The notes under the pieces: generated by a model
Told to the model about the DNA's origin: nothing
The model's database searches: none
Seen by the model: only the letters and a program-made list of their open reading frames with translations
Shown here: in pieces, positions 24,907 to 34,907 of the stretch
How the letters are laid out: every line of letters starts with the position of its first letter
Numbering within the stretch: position 1 is the first letter of the stretch
Assembly: GCA_023489435.1 (NCBI GenBank)
Contig: JAMDCA010000020.1
Span: 1-64,000 of the forward strand
Length of the DNA stretch: 64,000 bases
Source of the DNA: Thermoplasmatota archaeon
GTDB taxonomy: Archaea > Thermoplasmatota > Thermoplasmata > Thermoplasmatales > Thermoplasmataceae
Reading direction: 5' to 3'
Program-made: the position numbers and the translations under genes

Positions 24907-26712
24907 ATGAGCTCCAGAGTAATGATTGGACTCGAGATCCATATTCAGCTTGCAGGAAAAAAGCTCTTTTGCGATTGTACCACAGAATCAGCAATTGAAA
25001 CTGTAAATGGAAAGGTCATTGAAAGGAGGCTTATTGCCACTACGGGTGAATCGGGTAAGTATGATCCAGCAGCCGTTTATGAGAAATCCAGATCAAGGAG
25101 TTTCAATTACTCCGTGACTGATAACAGCTGCCTTCTGGAAGCAGATGAAGAACCCCCGCACAGTGTAAATTCAGATGTACTGAAAAAAGCCATTTCAACT
25201 GCTCTATCCCTGAATTGCCAGGTTGTTGACAGGGTGGCATACATGAGAAAGATCGTGATCGATGGTTCAAACACATCTGGATTTCAGAGGACTGCAATAG
25301 TCGGCTTCAATGGATATGTGGAAACGTCAAGGGGGAAAGTGGGAATTTCATCTCTATGCCTGGAAGAGGATTCATGCAGGAAACTGGAAGAACATAACGG
25401 GATTGTATCTTATTCTCTGGACAGGCTGGGTGTGCCTCTGATGGAGATCGCAACTGATCCTGATATAGTCGACGAGGAACACGCCGTCGAGACCGCTGAA
25501 ATAATCGGAAAGAAACTGCTTCTTGCGGGTTGGGCAAGAAAGGCTCCAGACGCAATAAGGCAGGACGTCAACTTCTCAATGGGGCATGGAAGAGTTGAAA
25601 TCAAAGGAGTTCCAAAGCTTTCCACAATAAAAGCCGCCATTGCATACGAGAAGGAAAGGCAAACCTGGCTTGCAGAGCTTTCCCCTATACTTAAAGGCAC
25701 AAACTGGGGGCGATTAAAATTCCAGGATGTCTCACATTTGTTCAGGAACACAAAATCAAAAGTCATAGCAAGTAACCTCAAAGCTGGAATGAATGTTTAC
25801 GGAACTGTCCTTCCCGGACTTGCCGGTTACCTTAAGGGCGAAAAATACAGAATGGGAATAGAGCTTGCTGATGTTGCCAAGCTTTTCGGTTCAGGTGGCA
25901 TAATGCATTCAGATGAATTGCCTGGTTACGGTGTAGAGGATGAAATCAAAGGGTTGGTTGAACTATTAAAGCCTGGAAAAGGAGACGGTTTCACTATAAT
26001 TGTCAGCACCCATAAGGTCATCGGGCTCATCCAGGACGCGATGATAGCAAGGCTCAAGAAACTGGAGGAACTTGACCTGCCAGAAACCAGGGTAGTAACT
26101 GAGGAAGGAACCACACATTATCTGAGGCCACTCCCGGGAGGCGAGAGGATGTATCCCGAAACGGATGTGCCAAGCATAGCCGTGGAAGAGGCTTTGCTTG
26201 AAGCAGCGAGAAAAATTTCACCAAAATCTGAGGAAGAACTTTTGGCTCAGCTGGTTTCTGAATTTGGCATCTCAAAACAGGATGCGTCAGTTATTTTGTC
26301 AACCACTCAGTTGGAAACGTTCCAGAATTACAATTTGATACTTGGAGACAGCAAGCTTGCGACCAGGGTTATTCTTCAGGCCATTCCGGAAATGGAAAAT
26401 AAGACAGGCAGGCCCATTTCTATCCCTGATCTAATTCCGGTTCTTGAGGAAGCCGGCAGGAGAAAATGGGACAGGCAGATACTGGAAAGGGCAATGGATC
26501 TCTACTTTGTTGAGCATATGCCTCTTGGAGACCTCATAAGAAGCGATGAGATGAAACCCATTGGCGGCAATGAACTGAAGTCCATGATCATCCTGCTTCA
26601 CAATGAAGCGCCTGTGAATCCAAAGAATATCATACCTAGAATAAGATCAAGAACCAGTCGCCCATTCAGTCCTGCAGAGGCGTTGGCACTGGTCAAGGAA
26701 ATATTGGGGTAG
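24907..26712 (+). CDS. gatE: Glu-tRNA(Gln) amidotransferase subunit E
   Basis: A 601-residue archaeal GatE, the kinase/transamidase subunit that activates Glu on tRNA(Gln) and receives ammonia from GatD. It begins with the GatB/E signature GLEIHIQLAGKKLFCDC. A GatB-like catalytic part, an inserted AspRS-like (GAD) region around 270-400 and a C-terminal tRNA-binding tail follow; length is normal. ATG directly follows the gatD stop. Confidence 0.95.
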   Translation: MSSRVMIGLEIHIQLAGKKLFCDCTTESAIETVNGKVIERRLIATTGESGKYDPAAVYEKSRSRSFNYSVTDNSCLLEADEEPPHSVNSDVLKKAISTALSLNCQVVDRVAYMRKIVIDGSNTSGFQRTAIVGFNGYVETSRGKVGISSLCLEEDSCRKLEEHNGIVSYSLDRLGVPLMEIATDPDIVDEEHAVETAEIIGKKLLLAGWARKAPDAIRQDVNFSMGHGRVEIKGVPKLSTIKAAIAYEKERQTWLAELSPILKGTNWGRLKFQDVSHLFRNTKSKVIASNLKAGMNVYGTVLPGLAGYLKGEKYRMGIELADVAKLFGSGGIMHSDELPGYGVEDEIKGLVELLKPGKGDGFTIIVSTHKVIGLIQDAMIARLKKLEELDLPETRVVTEEGTTHYLRPLPGGERMYPETDVPSIAVEEALLEAARKISPKSEEELLAQLVSEFGISKQDASVILSTTQLETFQNYNLILGDSKLATRVILQAIPEMENKTGRPISIPDLIPVLEEAGRRKWDRQILERAMDLYFVEHMPLGDLIRSDEMKPIGGNELKSMIILLHNEAPVNPKNIIPRIRSRTSRPFSPAEALALVKEILG

Positions 26713-26783
26713 GATTACTTATTTAAAAGATATCATTCAAAAATAGCGTAATTTATTGGGTTTGAAAATAATTCTAAATAATT

Positions 26784-26791
26784 CTTAAATA
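26784..26791 (+). promoter_or_regulatory. TATA-like box of the nuo operon
   Basis: CTTAAATA is centred about 26 bases upstream of the nuoA ATG at 26813, the spacing expected for a leaderless archaeal transcript. This supports ATG 26813 over the upstream TTG at 26795. Confidence 0.5.
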
Positions 26792-26812
26792 TCGTTGAAA
26801 GATACTGATGGG

Positions 26813-27250
26813 ATGTTAGACGGTTATATTCCGTTGCTAATCACCCTGGTGTTAATCGTCCTGGGCTTGATTGCGACTTTCTCCGTCCTGCCTTCTATTT
26901 CAGAAAACCGATTTAACAAAGACAAAAAAATAAGTCTGAAACCTGATGCAGTGATTGCGAACCTGGTCAAGGAAAGAAGCCCTCCAGTCAAGGATGGGGC
27001 ATATCTCCAGACGTATGAGTCGGGAGAGGTTTCCAGAGGAGACATCGGAAAGTTTGTAACAGTCCAGTATTATGTCATAATCCTTCTTTTCATTCTATTT
27101 GATGTGGATATGGTCCTGCTTTTCCCATGGGCACTGAATTTCTATTCTTTGGGTATCGTCCCGTTCATTGAGACACTTATCTTCCTTGCCATGCCCCTGT
27201 TTGTGGTTTACTACGCTTTCAAGGAAGGTTATATGAGGTGGCAGAAATGA
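26813..27250 (+). CDS. nuoA: Complex I-like subunit NuoA
   Basis: A 145-residue membrane subunit with three predicted helices (about 6-28, 86-108, 116-135). The conserved [12 protein letters not shown] stretch contains the acidic membrane residues of NuoA. ATG 26813 fits the promoter spacing; an upstream TTG at 26795 would add six polar residues. First gene of the operon, overlapping nuoB by 4 bases. Confidence 0.9.
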   Translation: MLDGYIPLLITLVLIVLGLIATFSVLPSISENRFNKDKKISLKPDAVIANLVKERSPPVKDGAYLQTYESGEVSRGDIGKFVTVQYYVIILLFILFDVDMVLLFPWALNFYSLGIVPFIETLIFLAMPLFVVYYAFKEGYMRWQK

Positions 27251-27711
27251 AGTCGGGAGACGGCGGAGTACTTACAACAACACTTGAAAAGGCTCTTGAA
27301 TGGGGAAGGAGCAACTCCCTCTGGCCACTTACCTTTGGACTCGCCTGCTGTGCTATAGAGATGATGGCAATACAGGCCGCGGATCTCGACATCTCAAGAT
27401 TCGGAAGTGAAATATTCAGGAATTCCCCCAGGCAGTCAGATTTGATGATAGTATCTGGCACAGTTACCAAGAAGATGGCACCCAGGCTTAGAAGGCTGTA
27501 CGATGAAATGCCCTACCCAAAATATGTGATTGCCATGGGCGTGTGTGTTATCCAGGGTGGCCCGTACAACCAGGGATATTCGGTTGTGATGGGGGTCGAC
27601 AAGGTAGTGCCGGTGGATGTTTACGTTCCGGGGTGCCCACCGACGCCAGAAGCTCTCACATATGGTATTATGCTGCTTCAGAAAAAGATAAGAAACGAGA
27701 CGGAGAGGTGA
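27247..27711 (+). CDS. nuoB: Complex I-like subunit NuoB (cluster N2)
   Basis: A 154-residue peripheral-arm subunit that binds the terminal 4Fe-4S cluster N2 and passes electrons to quinone. Ligand cysteines are visible: Cys34-Cys35 ([10 protein letters not shown]), Cys100 ([10 protein letters not shown]) and Cys130 (VPGCPPTPE). Start ATG 27247 forms an ATGA overlap with nuoA and has GAGGTG before it; GTG 27238 is an alternative. Confidence 0.94.
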   Translation: MKSGDGGVLTTTLEKALEWGRSNSLWPLTFGLACCAIEMMAIQAADLDISRFGSEIFRNSPRQSDLMIVSGTVTKKMAPRLRRLYDEMPYPKYVIAMGVCVIQGGPYNQGYSVVMGVDKVVPVDVYVPGCPPTPEALTYGIMLLQKKIRNETER

Positions 27712-27717
27712 TCATGC

Positions 27718-28176
27718 TTGGTTGAAATTCTTGAAGAGTCAACGGGAAAGGATGGAAGGAGAGTCCTTAAGGTAGCCAAGGAAAACCTCGTCCAGCTCAT
27801 GAAGGAGCTGAAAAGCCATGGGTTTGTCCACCTTTCGCTCATAACGGGCATAGACAGGAAGGACCGGCTGGAAGTGGTTTACCATCTTCAGAACCTTGAA
27901 AAAAATGAATACATCGCAGTCAAGACAGAGACCCTTGATGAAAGGGTTCCCAGTGTTACTTCTGTGTTCACAAGCGCCAACTGGGATGAGCGTGAACAGT
28001 ACGATTTAATGGGAATTGTATTTGAGGGGCATCCCAACCTGAAAAGGCTGTTCCTGCCGGAAAGCTGGGTTGGTCACCCACTGAGGAAGAACTATGACAT
28101 CTCCAAGGTCCAGTACATAAATATGGATGAAAACGGAGAGGATTATGCAACCTTTGATCCGGGAGATGGTTGGTAA
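27718..28176 (+). CDS. nuoC: Complex I-like subunit NuoC (30 kDa type)
   Basis: A 152-residue peripheral-arm subunit. The family signature WDEREQYDLMGIVFEGHPNL with HPLRKNYD near the C-terminus is clear. Start is TTG 27718, six bases after nuoB; an ATG just upstream is out of frame. The stop overlaps the nuoD ATG by one base. Confidence 0.92.
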   Translation: MVEILEESTGKDGRRVLKVAKENLVQLMKELKSHGFVHLSLITGIDRKDRLEVVYHLQNLEKNEYIAVKTETLDERVPSVTSVFTSANWDEREQYDLMGIVFEGHPNLKRLFLPESWVGHPLRKNYDISKVQYINMDENGEDYATFDPGDGW

Positions 28177-29309
28177 TGATGGGCCCCCGCATCTCAAATC
28201 CTGACGAGAATGGTTGGGTGGAATTGAACATGGGCCCGCAGCATCCGTCGACCCATGGCGTACTGAGGTTGAAGGTAAAGCTCGACGGTGAAATTGTAAG
28301 GGAAGTCGAGCCAGTTATTGGTTACCTCCACAGGAATGCAGAGAAGATCTGCGAACTGGACTATTATTGCGACTCAATGATCTATTTTGATAGAATGGAT
28401 TATGTTGGGGCAATGAACATGGAAGTTGGATATCTGGAGGCTGCAGAAAAGCTGCTTGGAATACCTCCACCCGAAAGAGTCCAATGGATAAGGGTCGTCA
28501 TGGCTGAACTGAGCAGGGTTGCATCACACCTCGTTTGGGCAGGAGCTTTTGGGCTTGATCTTGGAATGCTCACACCATTCTTCTACTGCTTCGTTGAAAG
28601 GGAGAAAATCCTACGCATCTTCGTTGAAGCCTGCGGATCAAGGCAGGAAACAAACTACATGAGCATTGGTGGAGTCTATCAGGACTTCAATGACAAACTT
28701 ATCCACGATATCCTGGAATTCACAGAGCAGTTTCCCAAGAAACTGGAAGATATCTTCAATGCCTATGTCAAGAACGACATTTTCATTTCAAGAACCAAAG
28801 GCATTGGCATCCTGGAGCCAGAAGTTGCACTGGATTACGGCGTAACCGGGCCAATGCTCCGAGCTTCAGGTGTTGATTATGATGTGAGGAAAGCTGAGCC
28901 CTATCTGGTCTATGACAAGATCAATTTCGACATACCCGTTTCACACAAGAAGGACAATCTGGCCAGATTCCTTGTCAGATTTGAGGAAATGAGGCAATCC
29001 ATCAAGATCATCAATCAGGCTGTAAAGAAGATTCCAGATGGGCCGTACTTCAACCCCAAGGCAAAAAAATCCCTGATGATCAGGCTCAGGGGAGAAGGCG
29101 AAGTGTACGCCAGAACCGAATCATCCAAGGGTGAATTCGGCGTCTACCTCGTCGGAGACGGCGGGGTGAAGCCATACAGGGTCCGTGTTAGAAGTCCATC
29201 GCTAAAGAACCTCAGTGTTCTGCCATACCTTGCAAAAGATCAGATGATTGCCGACATGGTTGCAATTTCAGGAACAACTGACCTGGTATTTGGAGAGGTG
29301 GACAGATGA
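28176..29309 (+). CDS. nuoD: Complex I-like subunit NuoD (49 kDa type)
   Basis: A 377-residue subunit that forms the quinone pocket with NuoB and NuoH. It opens with the conserved NMGPQHPSTHGVLR and continues with EPVIGYLHRNAEK, and ends in DLVFGEVDR, the family's usual C-terminus. ATG 28176 overlaps the nuoC stop (TAATG). NuoC and NuoD are separate, unlike the fused form of E. coli. Confidence 0.95.
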   Translation: MMGPRISNPDENGWVELNMGPQHPSTHGVLRLKVKLDGEIVREVEPVIGYLHRNAEKICELDYYCDSMIYFDRMDYVGAMNMEVGYLEAAEKLLGIPPPERVQWIRVVMAELSRVASHLVWAGAFGLDLGMLTPFFYCFVEREKILRIFVEACGSRQETNYMSIGGVYQDFNDKLIHDILEFTEQFPKKLEDIFNAYVKNDIFISRTKGIGILEPEVALDYGVTGPMLRASGVDYDVRKAEPYLVYDKINFDIPVSHKKDNLARFLVRFEEMRQSIKIINQAVKKIPDGPYFNPKAKKSLMIRLRGEGEVYARTESSKGEFGVYLVGDGGVKPYRVRVRSPSLKNLSVLPYLAKDQMIADMVAISGTTDLVFGEVDR

Positions 29310-30346
29310 ACGTTCTTACAAGGCTGGCAGATTTTTTTGCTGCATTTGGGCACTATCCTGCTTACATACTTGCCTATCTCTTCGAAACCCTCTTCATGAT
29401 TGTATTTGTGATGGTCTCTCTCGTCGCAATGATATACATTTTCAGAAAGTACATGGCAAGGCTCCAGCTGAGGGTTGGACCAAACAGAGTGGGGAAATTT
29501 GGTACATTGCAGCTCATAGCAGATTCCCTGAAGCTTGCTGGCAAGGAGAGCATTCTCCCATCAGGAAGGGATGATCTTCCTTTCAGAATAGCCCCCATAA
29601 TCGTGTTCCTTGGACTGATCACAGGCTTTGCCCTGCTACCATACGGACAGTTCTACTTCATTGGCTCTCTCACGGTGACCCACTCAGACGTGAGCCTTCT
29701 TCTTCTCTTTGCGGCGCTTGCAATAATGCCCATAGGAGAAATTCTGGCAGGGATAAGTTCCAGGAATAAATATGCCGTAGTAGGTGCTCTTAGGGGGGTT
29801 GCCAAAGATGTTTCATTTGAAATTCCCATGATGATCTCTGTACTCGCGCTGGTAATGATGGCATCTGCAAAAACAGCTAATCCACTTAACCTGTCCAATC
29901 TGGTAGAAGTTCAGTTCATACCGTATGGCATTCCACAGATAATCGGGCTCGGAGTGTTCTTCATAGCAATGGTTGCCAGGGCTTCATTCTCACCCTTTGA
30001 CATGAGCGAGAGCGACAGCGAACTTGTCTCCGGGCATTCAACAGAGTACACAGGAATGAGATTTGGAATGTTCTATATGGGGCTTTTTGGGAGCATCTTC
30101 CTGAGTTCCCTGGTTGTTTCCCTCCTCTATCTTGGAGGTTACAATGGCCCATATTCAGGCTATGCAGGATTTGTTTTCCTACTCATCAAGGGCCTGATTC
30201 TTGTTCTAATATCATTTACAATCTGGCTTTCGGTCCCAAGGATCAGAATTGACAAGTTCGTCAACATGGGCTGGAAATACCTGCTGCCAGCTTCCATAAT
30301 CAACCTGATCATTGCAGGCGTACTTACTCTGGGGTTGGGCATATGA
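29306..30346 (+). CDS. nuoH: Complex I-like subunit NuoH
   Basis: A 346-residue membrane subunit of about eight helices connecting the quinone site to the proton channels. Conserved loops are visible: LQLRVGPNRVGKFGTLQLIADSLKL and SPFDMSESDSELVSGHSTEY, the latter carrying the acidic residues near the quinone tunnel. Overlaps nuoD and nuoI by 4 bases each. Confidence 0.94.
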   Translation: MNVLTRLADFFAAFGHYPAYILAYLFETLFMIVFVMVSLVAMIYIFRKYMARLQLRVGPNRVGKFGTLQLIADSLKLAGKESILPSGRDDLPFRIAPIIVFLGLITGFALLPYGQFYFIGSLTVTHSDVSLLLLFAALAIMPIGEILAGISSRNKYAVVGALRGVAKDVSFEIPMMISVLALVMMASAKTANPLNLSNLVEVQFIPYGIPQIIGLGVFFIAMVARASFSPFDMSESDSELVSGHSTEYTGMRFGMFYMGLFGSIFLSSLVVSLLYLGGYNGPYSGYAGFVFLLIKGLILVLISFTIWLSVPRIRIDKFVNMGWKYLLPASIINLIIAGVLTLGLGI

Positions 30347-30777
30347 TCGAAGTCAAGGAACCTAAAAAAGAACTCCCTCTAATCGGGACGATGAAAGCAA
30401 TGGCGGTAGTGGCCAAGCACCTTTTCCAGAAACCTGTTACAGTGCAATACCCAGAGCAGAAAAGGGAACTCCCCGACAGGTTCAGGTTCAGGATATTTCT
30501 CAGCCTGGATGACTGCGTTGGTTGCACGCTTTGCGAACAGGTATGCCCGAATATATCAATCCACATGCAGAAGGTGGACAGGGAAAATCCCAGGAACAAG
30601 AGGAAAATATACCCTGATGTAAATTTTGGGACCTGCACTGTTTGCAGAAATTGCGAAGAGATCTGCCCGACTGATGCCATATACCTTACTCATGTATTTG
30701 AAACAGCAAGAACCAGGAACAGTTTCACTTATTCCCCTGAAGAGCTTTCGCTCCCGGAGGACGAGGTGGTCAAATGA
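30343..30777 (+). CDS. nuoI: Complex I-like subunit NuoI (2x 4Fe-4S ferredoxin type)
   Basis: A 144-residue peripheral subunit with two 4Fe-4S motifs: Cys58-61-64-68 (CVGCTLCEQVCP) and Cys98-101-104-108 (CTVCRNCEEICP). In the absence of NuoEFG in this operon, NuoI would be the entry point for electrons, possibly from reduced ferredoxin or an unknown donor. Overlaps nuoH and the first NuoJ gene by 4 bases. Confidence 0.95.
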   Translation: MIEVKEPKKELPLIGTMKAMAVVAKHLFQKPVTVQYPEQKRELPDRFRFRIFLSLDDCVGCTLCEQVCPNISIHMQKVDRENPRNKRKIYPDVNFGTCTVCRNCEEICPTDAIYLTHVFETARTRNSFTYSPEELSLPEDEVVK

Positions 30778-31022
30778 TCTTCACCATTATTTTCCTAATT
30801 TTCGCAGTAATGCTGGTTCCATTGGCAATGAAATCAGTTACAGACAGGAACATAACCCATGCAGCGGTCTACCTGATGGCCTTTCTGTTTATCCTGTCAG
30901 CTTCCTTCATATTCCTTGGTGCATCAATCGTTGGTGCAGTGGAGTTGCTCGTTTTCATCGGTGCAGTTGTTACGCTTCTTGTTTTCACCATAATGCTTAC
31001 TGGAGGGAAAGAGTTTGAATAA
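30774..31022 (+). CDS. nuoJ: Complex I-like subunit NuoJ, N-terminal part (split subunit)
   Basis: An 82-residue membrane protein with three helices equal to the first half of NuoJ; GAVELLVFIGAVVTLLVFTIML is the diagnostic helix with the conserved Glu. Full-length NuoJ is usually about 165 residues or more, and the remainder is encoded by the next overlapping gene. Both reading frames are clean, so this is a stable split rather than an error. Confidence 0.88.
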   Translation: MIFTIIFLIFAVMLVPLAMKSVTDRNITHAAVYLMAFLFILSASFIFLGASIVGAVELLVFIGAVVTLLVFTIMLTGGKEFE

Positions 31023-31233
31023 AATGCTCGCAGCGGTTGCATCGGTGCTTTTCCTGGTGGTCTTCGGCATGGAAGCGGTCTCAATTCAGGGTTCATTCAC
31101 CCCGGTTACCCAGAACCTGACCAGCATCAGCGTGGTGCTTTTCAACACATATGTTGTTCCGTTTGAGCTTCTTTCCTTAATCCTGGTGGCCGGAATAATA
31201 GGGATGTTTTACATAGCAGGGAGGGAAGACTGA
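31015..31233 (+). CDS. Complex I-like subunit NuoJ, C-terminal part (split subunit)
   Basis: A 72-residue protein with two membrane helices (about 5-25 and 45-67), matching the end of NuoJ: YVVPFELLSLILVAGIIGM. Start is TTG 31015, overlapping the previous gene by 8 bases; ATG 31024 is also possible. Its stop overlaps the nuoK ATG. Confidence 0.82.
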   Translation: MNKMLAAVASVLFLVVFGMEAVSIQGSFTPVTQNLTSISVVLFNTYVVPFELLSLILVAGIIGMFYIAGRED

Positions 31234-31532
31234 TGGAGATATTCCTAGTATCGGTTCTTTCGCTCATACTGTTCTCCATAGGACTCTACGGTGTAATGAC
31301 CTCAAACATTGGAATAAAAATGCTCATCTCCATTGAGATTCTCATCAATGCTGCAATTTTGAACCTTGTAATGGTCGCAATTGCCTATGGCAGCACAGAT
31401 CCAATTCTCATGGCACTGTTTGGCATTGCAATCGGTGCTGTTGAATCCGTGGTTGGCCTTAGCCTTCTGACAGCAACTTACAGGAAAGTCGGCAGAGTTG
31501 CAATCGCTCTGCTGAAGGAGATTAAATGGTAA
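31233..31532 (+). CDS. nuoK: Complex I-like subunit NuoK
   Basis: A 99-residue, three-helix membrane subunit. Conserved membrane glutamates lie in LISIEILINAAILNLV and IAIGAVESVVGLSLL. Length is the family norm. It overlaps nuoL by 7 bases. Confidence 0.93.
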   Translation: MEIFLVSVLSLILFSIGLYGVMTSNIGIKMLISIEILINAAILNLVMVAIAYGSTDPILMALFGIAIGAVESVVGLSLLTATYRKVGRVAIALLKEIKW

Positions 31533-33430
31533 GCATGTACTGGCCAGGATGGTTCATATTCATAAGCCCGCTGCTGGGTTTCGCTTTCACTTATGTTGTG
31601 GGCAGGTACCACAGGAATCTTTCAGGTTTGATTGCGTCGCTTGCAGTCCTCGGCTCACTCATCGCCTCCCTTCTCGCATTCTTCTATGTGCAAAGCAATG
31701 GCACAGTTTACAACAGCTTTGTCTGGTTCTACAACATACACGCTGGCATCTACATTGACCATCTCACTCTTGTGATGGCCTTAATGGTCTCCTTCGTGTC
31801 ACTGATGATACATCTCTTTGCCATTTACTACATGAAAGAGGACCCGAACAAGCATGTTTACTTTGCAGAGACTTCTCTGTTCACTGCGGGAATGCTGGGG
31901 CTTGTTGTATCTTCAAACCTCGTCCTGTTCTTCCTGTTCTGGGAGCTTGTGGGGCTATGTTCCTACCTTCTCATCGGTTTCTGGTTTTTCAAGCCAAACG
32001 CGTCTGCTGCAGCCAAGAAAGCTTTCATTGTAACCAGGGTTGGGGACCTGCTGTTCCTCGTGGGAATGGCCATCCTTTACAGCAGCCTTCAGGGCTATAC
32101 GGGGCTTGGTTCAAACAGCCCTCTCAGCATACCGTTCCTGATACAGAATGCCCAGGCTATCGCATCATATGTGGGTCCCAGCGTACTTGGAACAGTTGCA
32201 GTGCTGTTTCTTGCAGGAGCTGCAGGAAAATCCTCGCAGTTCCCGCTTCATGTATGGATACCGGATGCAATGGAGGGGCCAACAACAGTATCAGCCCTTA
32301 TCCATGCTGCCACAATGGTCACTGCTGGTGTCTATCTGGTTGCAAGAGTGTTCAACATTTTCTATTATTCCGCACCATTTGCCTTGTACTCAGTAGTGAT
32401 ACTTGGCTCTTTTACAGCTCTATTCGCGGGCATAGTCGGACTATTCGTCAATGACATAAAGAGAATACTTGCCTATTCGACAATAAGCCAGATAGGATAT
32501 ATGCTGGCTGCAATTGGGCTGGGCGGAGTATTTGGTTACGGAGGCGTTTCATTTGGCATGTTCCATCTGGTATCCCACGCGGTGTTCAAGGCACTCCTGT
32601 TCATGTCAGCGGGGGCAATTCTCATTGCACTGATGGACCTGAGAGACACTAGATATATGGGCGGCCTCTGGAAAAGGATGCCTATGACAGTGACTCTGCT
32701 TTTCATCGGTTCGCTTGCTTTAATTGCATTCCCGGGAACATCAGGATATTTCTCCAAGGATACCATCATATCTGCTTCGTGGGTATACTATCAGCATTAT
32801 GGCACTGTCCAGAGCCTTTTCCCATGGTTGTTCCTCGCCACAGGCGCATTGCTGACTACACTGTATACTTTCAGGATGTTCTTCAGGACTGCACTGGGTA
32901 AACCAAGATCGCATCTTGCTGAGCATGCAAAAGATCCAAGCATACTGCCACTGATTCCGCTATTCATCCTTGCAATCGGCGCACTTGGGCTGGGTGTTCT
33001 CCAGGGTTCTTTCTATGGTTTCATTGATCCCTCGTACACAATGCCCTCTGTGCCATTGTACATAGATATTGTACCCATGGTTCTCATGGCCATCGGCCTT
33101 GTGATAACATTCGTACTCTACGGAACATCCATCTGGCAGAGGATGGACTTCTCCAAGAACTGGCTCTACAAGCTTGGAAAAAATAAATTCTACCTTGATT
33201 ACCTGTTCACCAACATAATCGCAGAGCGCGTTATTGTACCACTGTCTGCAAGCTTCACCCTGTTTGAGAATTCCTACAACAGGGCGGTTGACAATGTTGG
33301 CACTTCCACGCTGAAGCTTGGTGATTTCTTCAGGAGAATCCAGAACGGTGTTGTTGAAAATTACTTCATAGTGCTTATAATAGGTGTGTCCCTGATATTC
33401 ATAGCTGTAAAAATTCTGGGGTTGATGTAA
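31526..33430 (+). CDS. nuoL: Complex I-like proton-pumping subunit NuoL
   Basis: A 634-residue antiporter-like subunit with about 16 helices and the long lateral helix at the C-terminal end. Key stretches are FWELVGLCSYLLIGFWF (Glu), FPLHVWIPDAMEGPTTVSALIHAATMV split over 252-278 (Lys/His region) and NDIKRILAYSTISQIGYM. Proton translocation subunit distal to the quinone site. Confidence 0.94.
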   Translation: MVSMYWPGWFIFISPLLGFAFTYVVGRYHRNLSGLIASLAVLGSLIASLLAFFYVQSNGTVYNSFVWFYNIHAGIYIDHLTLVMALMVSFVSLMIHLFAIYYMKEDPNKHVYFAETSLFTAGMLGLVVSSNLVLFFLFWELVGLCSYLLIGFWFFKPNASAAAKKAFIVTRVGDLLFLVGMAILYSSLQGYTGLGSNSPLSIPFLIQNAQAIASYVGPSVLGTVAVLFLAGAAGKSSQFPLHVWIPDAMEGPTTVSALIHAATMVTAGVYLVARVFNIFYYSAPFALYSVVILGSFTALFAGIVGLFVNDIKRILAYSTISQIGYMLAAIGLGGVFGYGGVSFGMFHLVSHAVFKALLFMSAGAILIALMDLRDTRYMGGLWKRMPMTVTLLFIGSLALIAFPGTSGYFSKDTIISASWVYYQHYGTVQSLFPWLFLATGALLTTLYTFRMFFRTALGKPRSHLAEHAKDPSILPLIPLFILAIGALGLGVLQGSFYGFIDPSYTMPSVPLYIDIVPMVLMAIGLVITFVLYGTSIWQRMDFSKNWLYKLGKNKFYLDYLFTNIIAERVIVPLSASFTLFENSYNRAVDNVGTSTLKLGDFFRRIQNGVVENYFIVLIIGVSLIFIAVKILGLM

Positions 33431-33431
33431 A

Positions 33432-34907
33432 GTGTTTATGCTTATTATTTTCCTGCTGACAATCCTTGGCGCAGCCTTTTCATTCGCTGTTAAGGGCAGG
33501 CGCAGGGAATACGCCGTCTATGCATCCGGACTCTTTCTGGCTCTCACGCTGATTTACAGTTTGATAAGATTCCATTCAGGTTACACCGGCGGCATTATCT
33601 CTCAGGAGACTTTCAACCTGGCCTCTTCCATAGGCATAGTGTTTTCAACAGGTGTAAGCGGCTTCTCCGATACTCTGATCATACTGTCCGCAATAGTGAT
33701 TTTCCTTTCAGTTATCATAACTGAGAATGGGAAGTACGGCGAGTCCCTTTACAGTTATATACTCATTACTGAGGTTGGGCTATTCGGTGTTCTTCTCTCC
33801 AGGGATTTCCTCTTTTTCTATATTTTCTGGGAAGTAGTACTTATACCGGTGTATTTCATAGTTGCACAGTATGGCGGCAGGAACAAAGACAGTGTCTCGC
33901 TGAAATTCTTCGTTTATACCCACATTGGATCCGTATTCCTGCTGCTGGCCATCTTTACAGTGTACACTTTCCACTACGAGGCTACTGGCGTATTCACCTT
34001 TGAAATGAGCCAGCTCATGGTAAATACTTACATCTCAAAGATCCCTGCTTTCTGGATGTACTTTGCACTCTTCGGATTCCTCCTGGCATTTCTGGTTAAA
34101 ATGCCATCCTTCCCTGTGCACTCCTGGCTTCCAGATACCTATGATGCTGCACCTTATCCGGGCACAGTGATACTAGCAGGCGGGCTTTCCATAATGGGGG
34201 GATACGGGCTGTTCGGCATTCTCATGCCTATCTACCGGTCCATGGGCACAGGCATCATGGACCTGCTAATGGCATTGGGAATAATCAGCCTGATTTACTT
34301 CTCGCTTTCCGCAATGATGCAGCAGAGCCTCAAGAGAATGATGGCATTTGCCAGTGCTGCAGCTATGGGCTTTGTTACGCTTTCATTTGGCGCGGGGCTT
34401 GTGGAGTCGGGATACCAGGCTAGCCTGGAACTTGCAGGTGGCATGTTCCAGATAGTGGCCCATGGCCTCATAATGGCACTGATATTTTCCACTCTCTATT
34501 ACATACACAGGAGTACCGGGCACGATGCAACCCATTCTCTCGGCGGCATCTTCAGGGAGGCACCAATACTCAGTTCATTCCTGCTTGCCGGGCTGCTCGC
34601 CTCGCTTGGCCTTCCGGGGCTGGCAGGCTTCATTGGGGAGTTTTCCATAGTCGTGGGTGTTTTTGGAGCCATAGGCTGGTTCATCATGGCCGTCATATTT
34701 GCAATGATCATTACTGCTTCCTATCATATATGGGCTGCACAAAAGTCTCTATACGGGCCATATAATGAGAGGCTCGGGGCAATCAGGGACGCCGACGGGC
34801 CCACAACTGCAAAGCTGATGGGCATGCTTATTGTGATATTCGTTCTTGGAGTTGTCCCAAACCTGATTTACGGGCTCCTTTTAACTTATGCTGGAGGAAT
34901 AATATAA
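33432..34907 (+). CDS. nuoM: Complex I-like proton-pumping subunit NuoM
   Basis: A 491-residue antiporter-like subunit. FYIFWEVVLIPVYFI carries the conserved membrane Glu, and KMPSFPVHSWLPDTYDAAP the Lys/His region. Start is GTG 33432 or ATG 33438 (two residues later). Overlaps nuoN by one base (TAATG). Confidence 0.94.
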   Translation: MFMLIIFLLTILGAAFSFAVKGRRREYAVYASGLFLALTLIYSLIRFHSGYTGGIISQETFNLASSIGIVFSTGVSGFSDTLIILSAIVIFLSVIITENGKYGESLYSYILITEVGLFGVLLSRDFLFFYIFWEVVLIPVYFIVAQYGGRNKDSVSLKFFVYTHIGSVFLLLAIFTVYTFHYEATGVFTFEMSQLMVNTYISKIPAFWMYFALFGFLLAFLVKMPSFPVHSWLPDTYDAAPYPGTVILAGGLSIMGGYGLFGILMPIYRSMGTGIMDLLMALGIISLIYFSLSAMMQQSLKRMMAFASAAAMGFVTLSFGAGLVESGYQASLELAGGMFQIVAHGLIMALIFSTLYYIHRSTGHDATHSLGGIFREAPILSSFLLAGLLASLGLPGLAGFIGEFSIVVGVFGAIGWFIMAVIFAMIITASYHIWAAQKSLYGPYNERLGAIRDADGPTTAKLMGMLIVIFVLGVVPNLIYGLLLTYAGGII

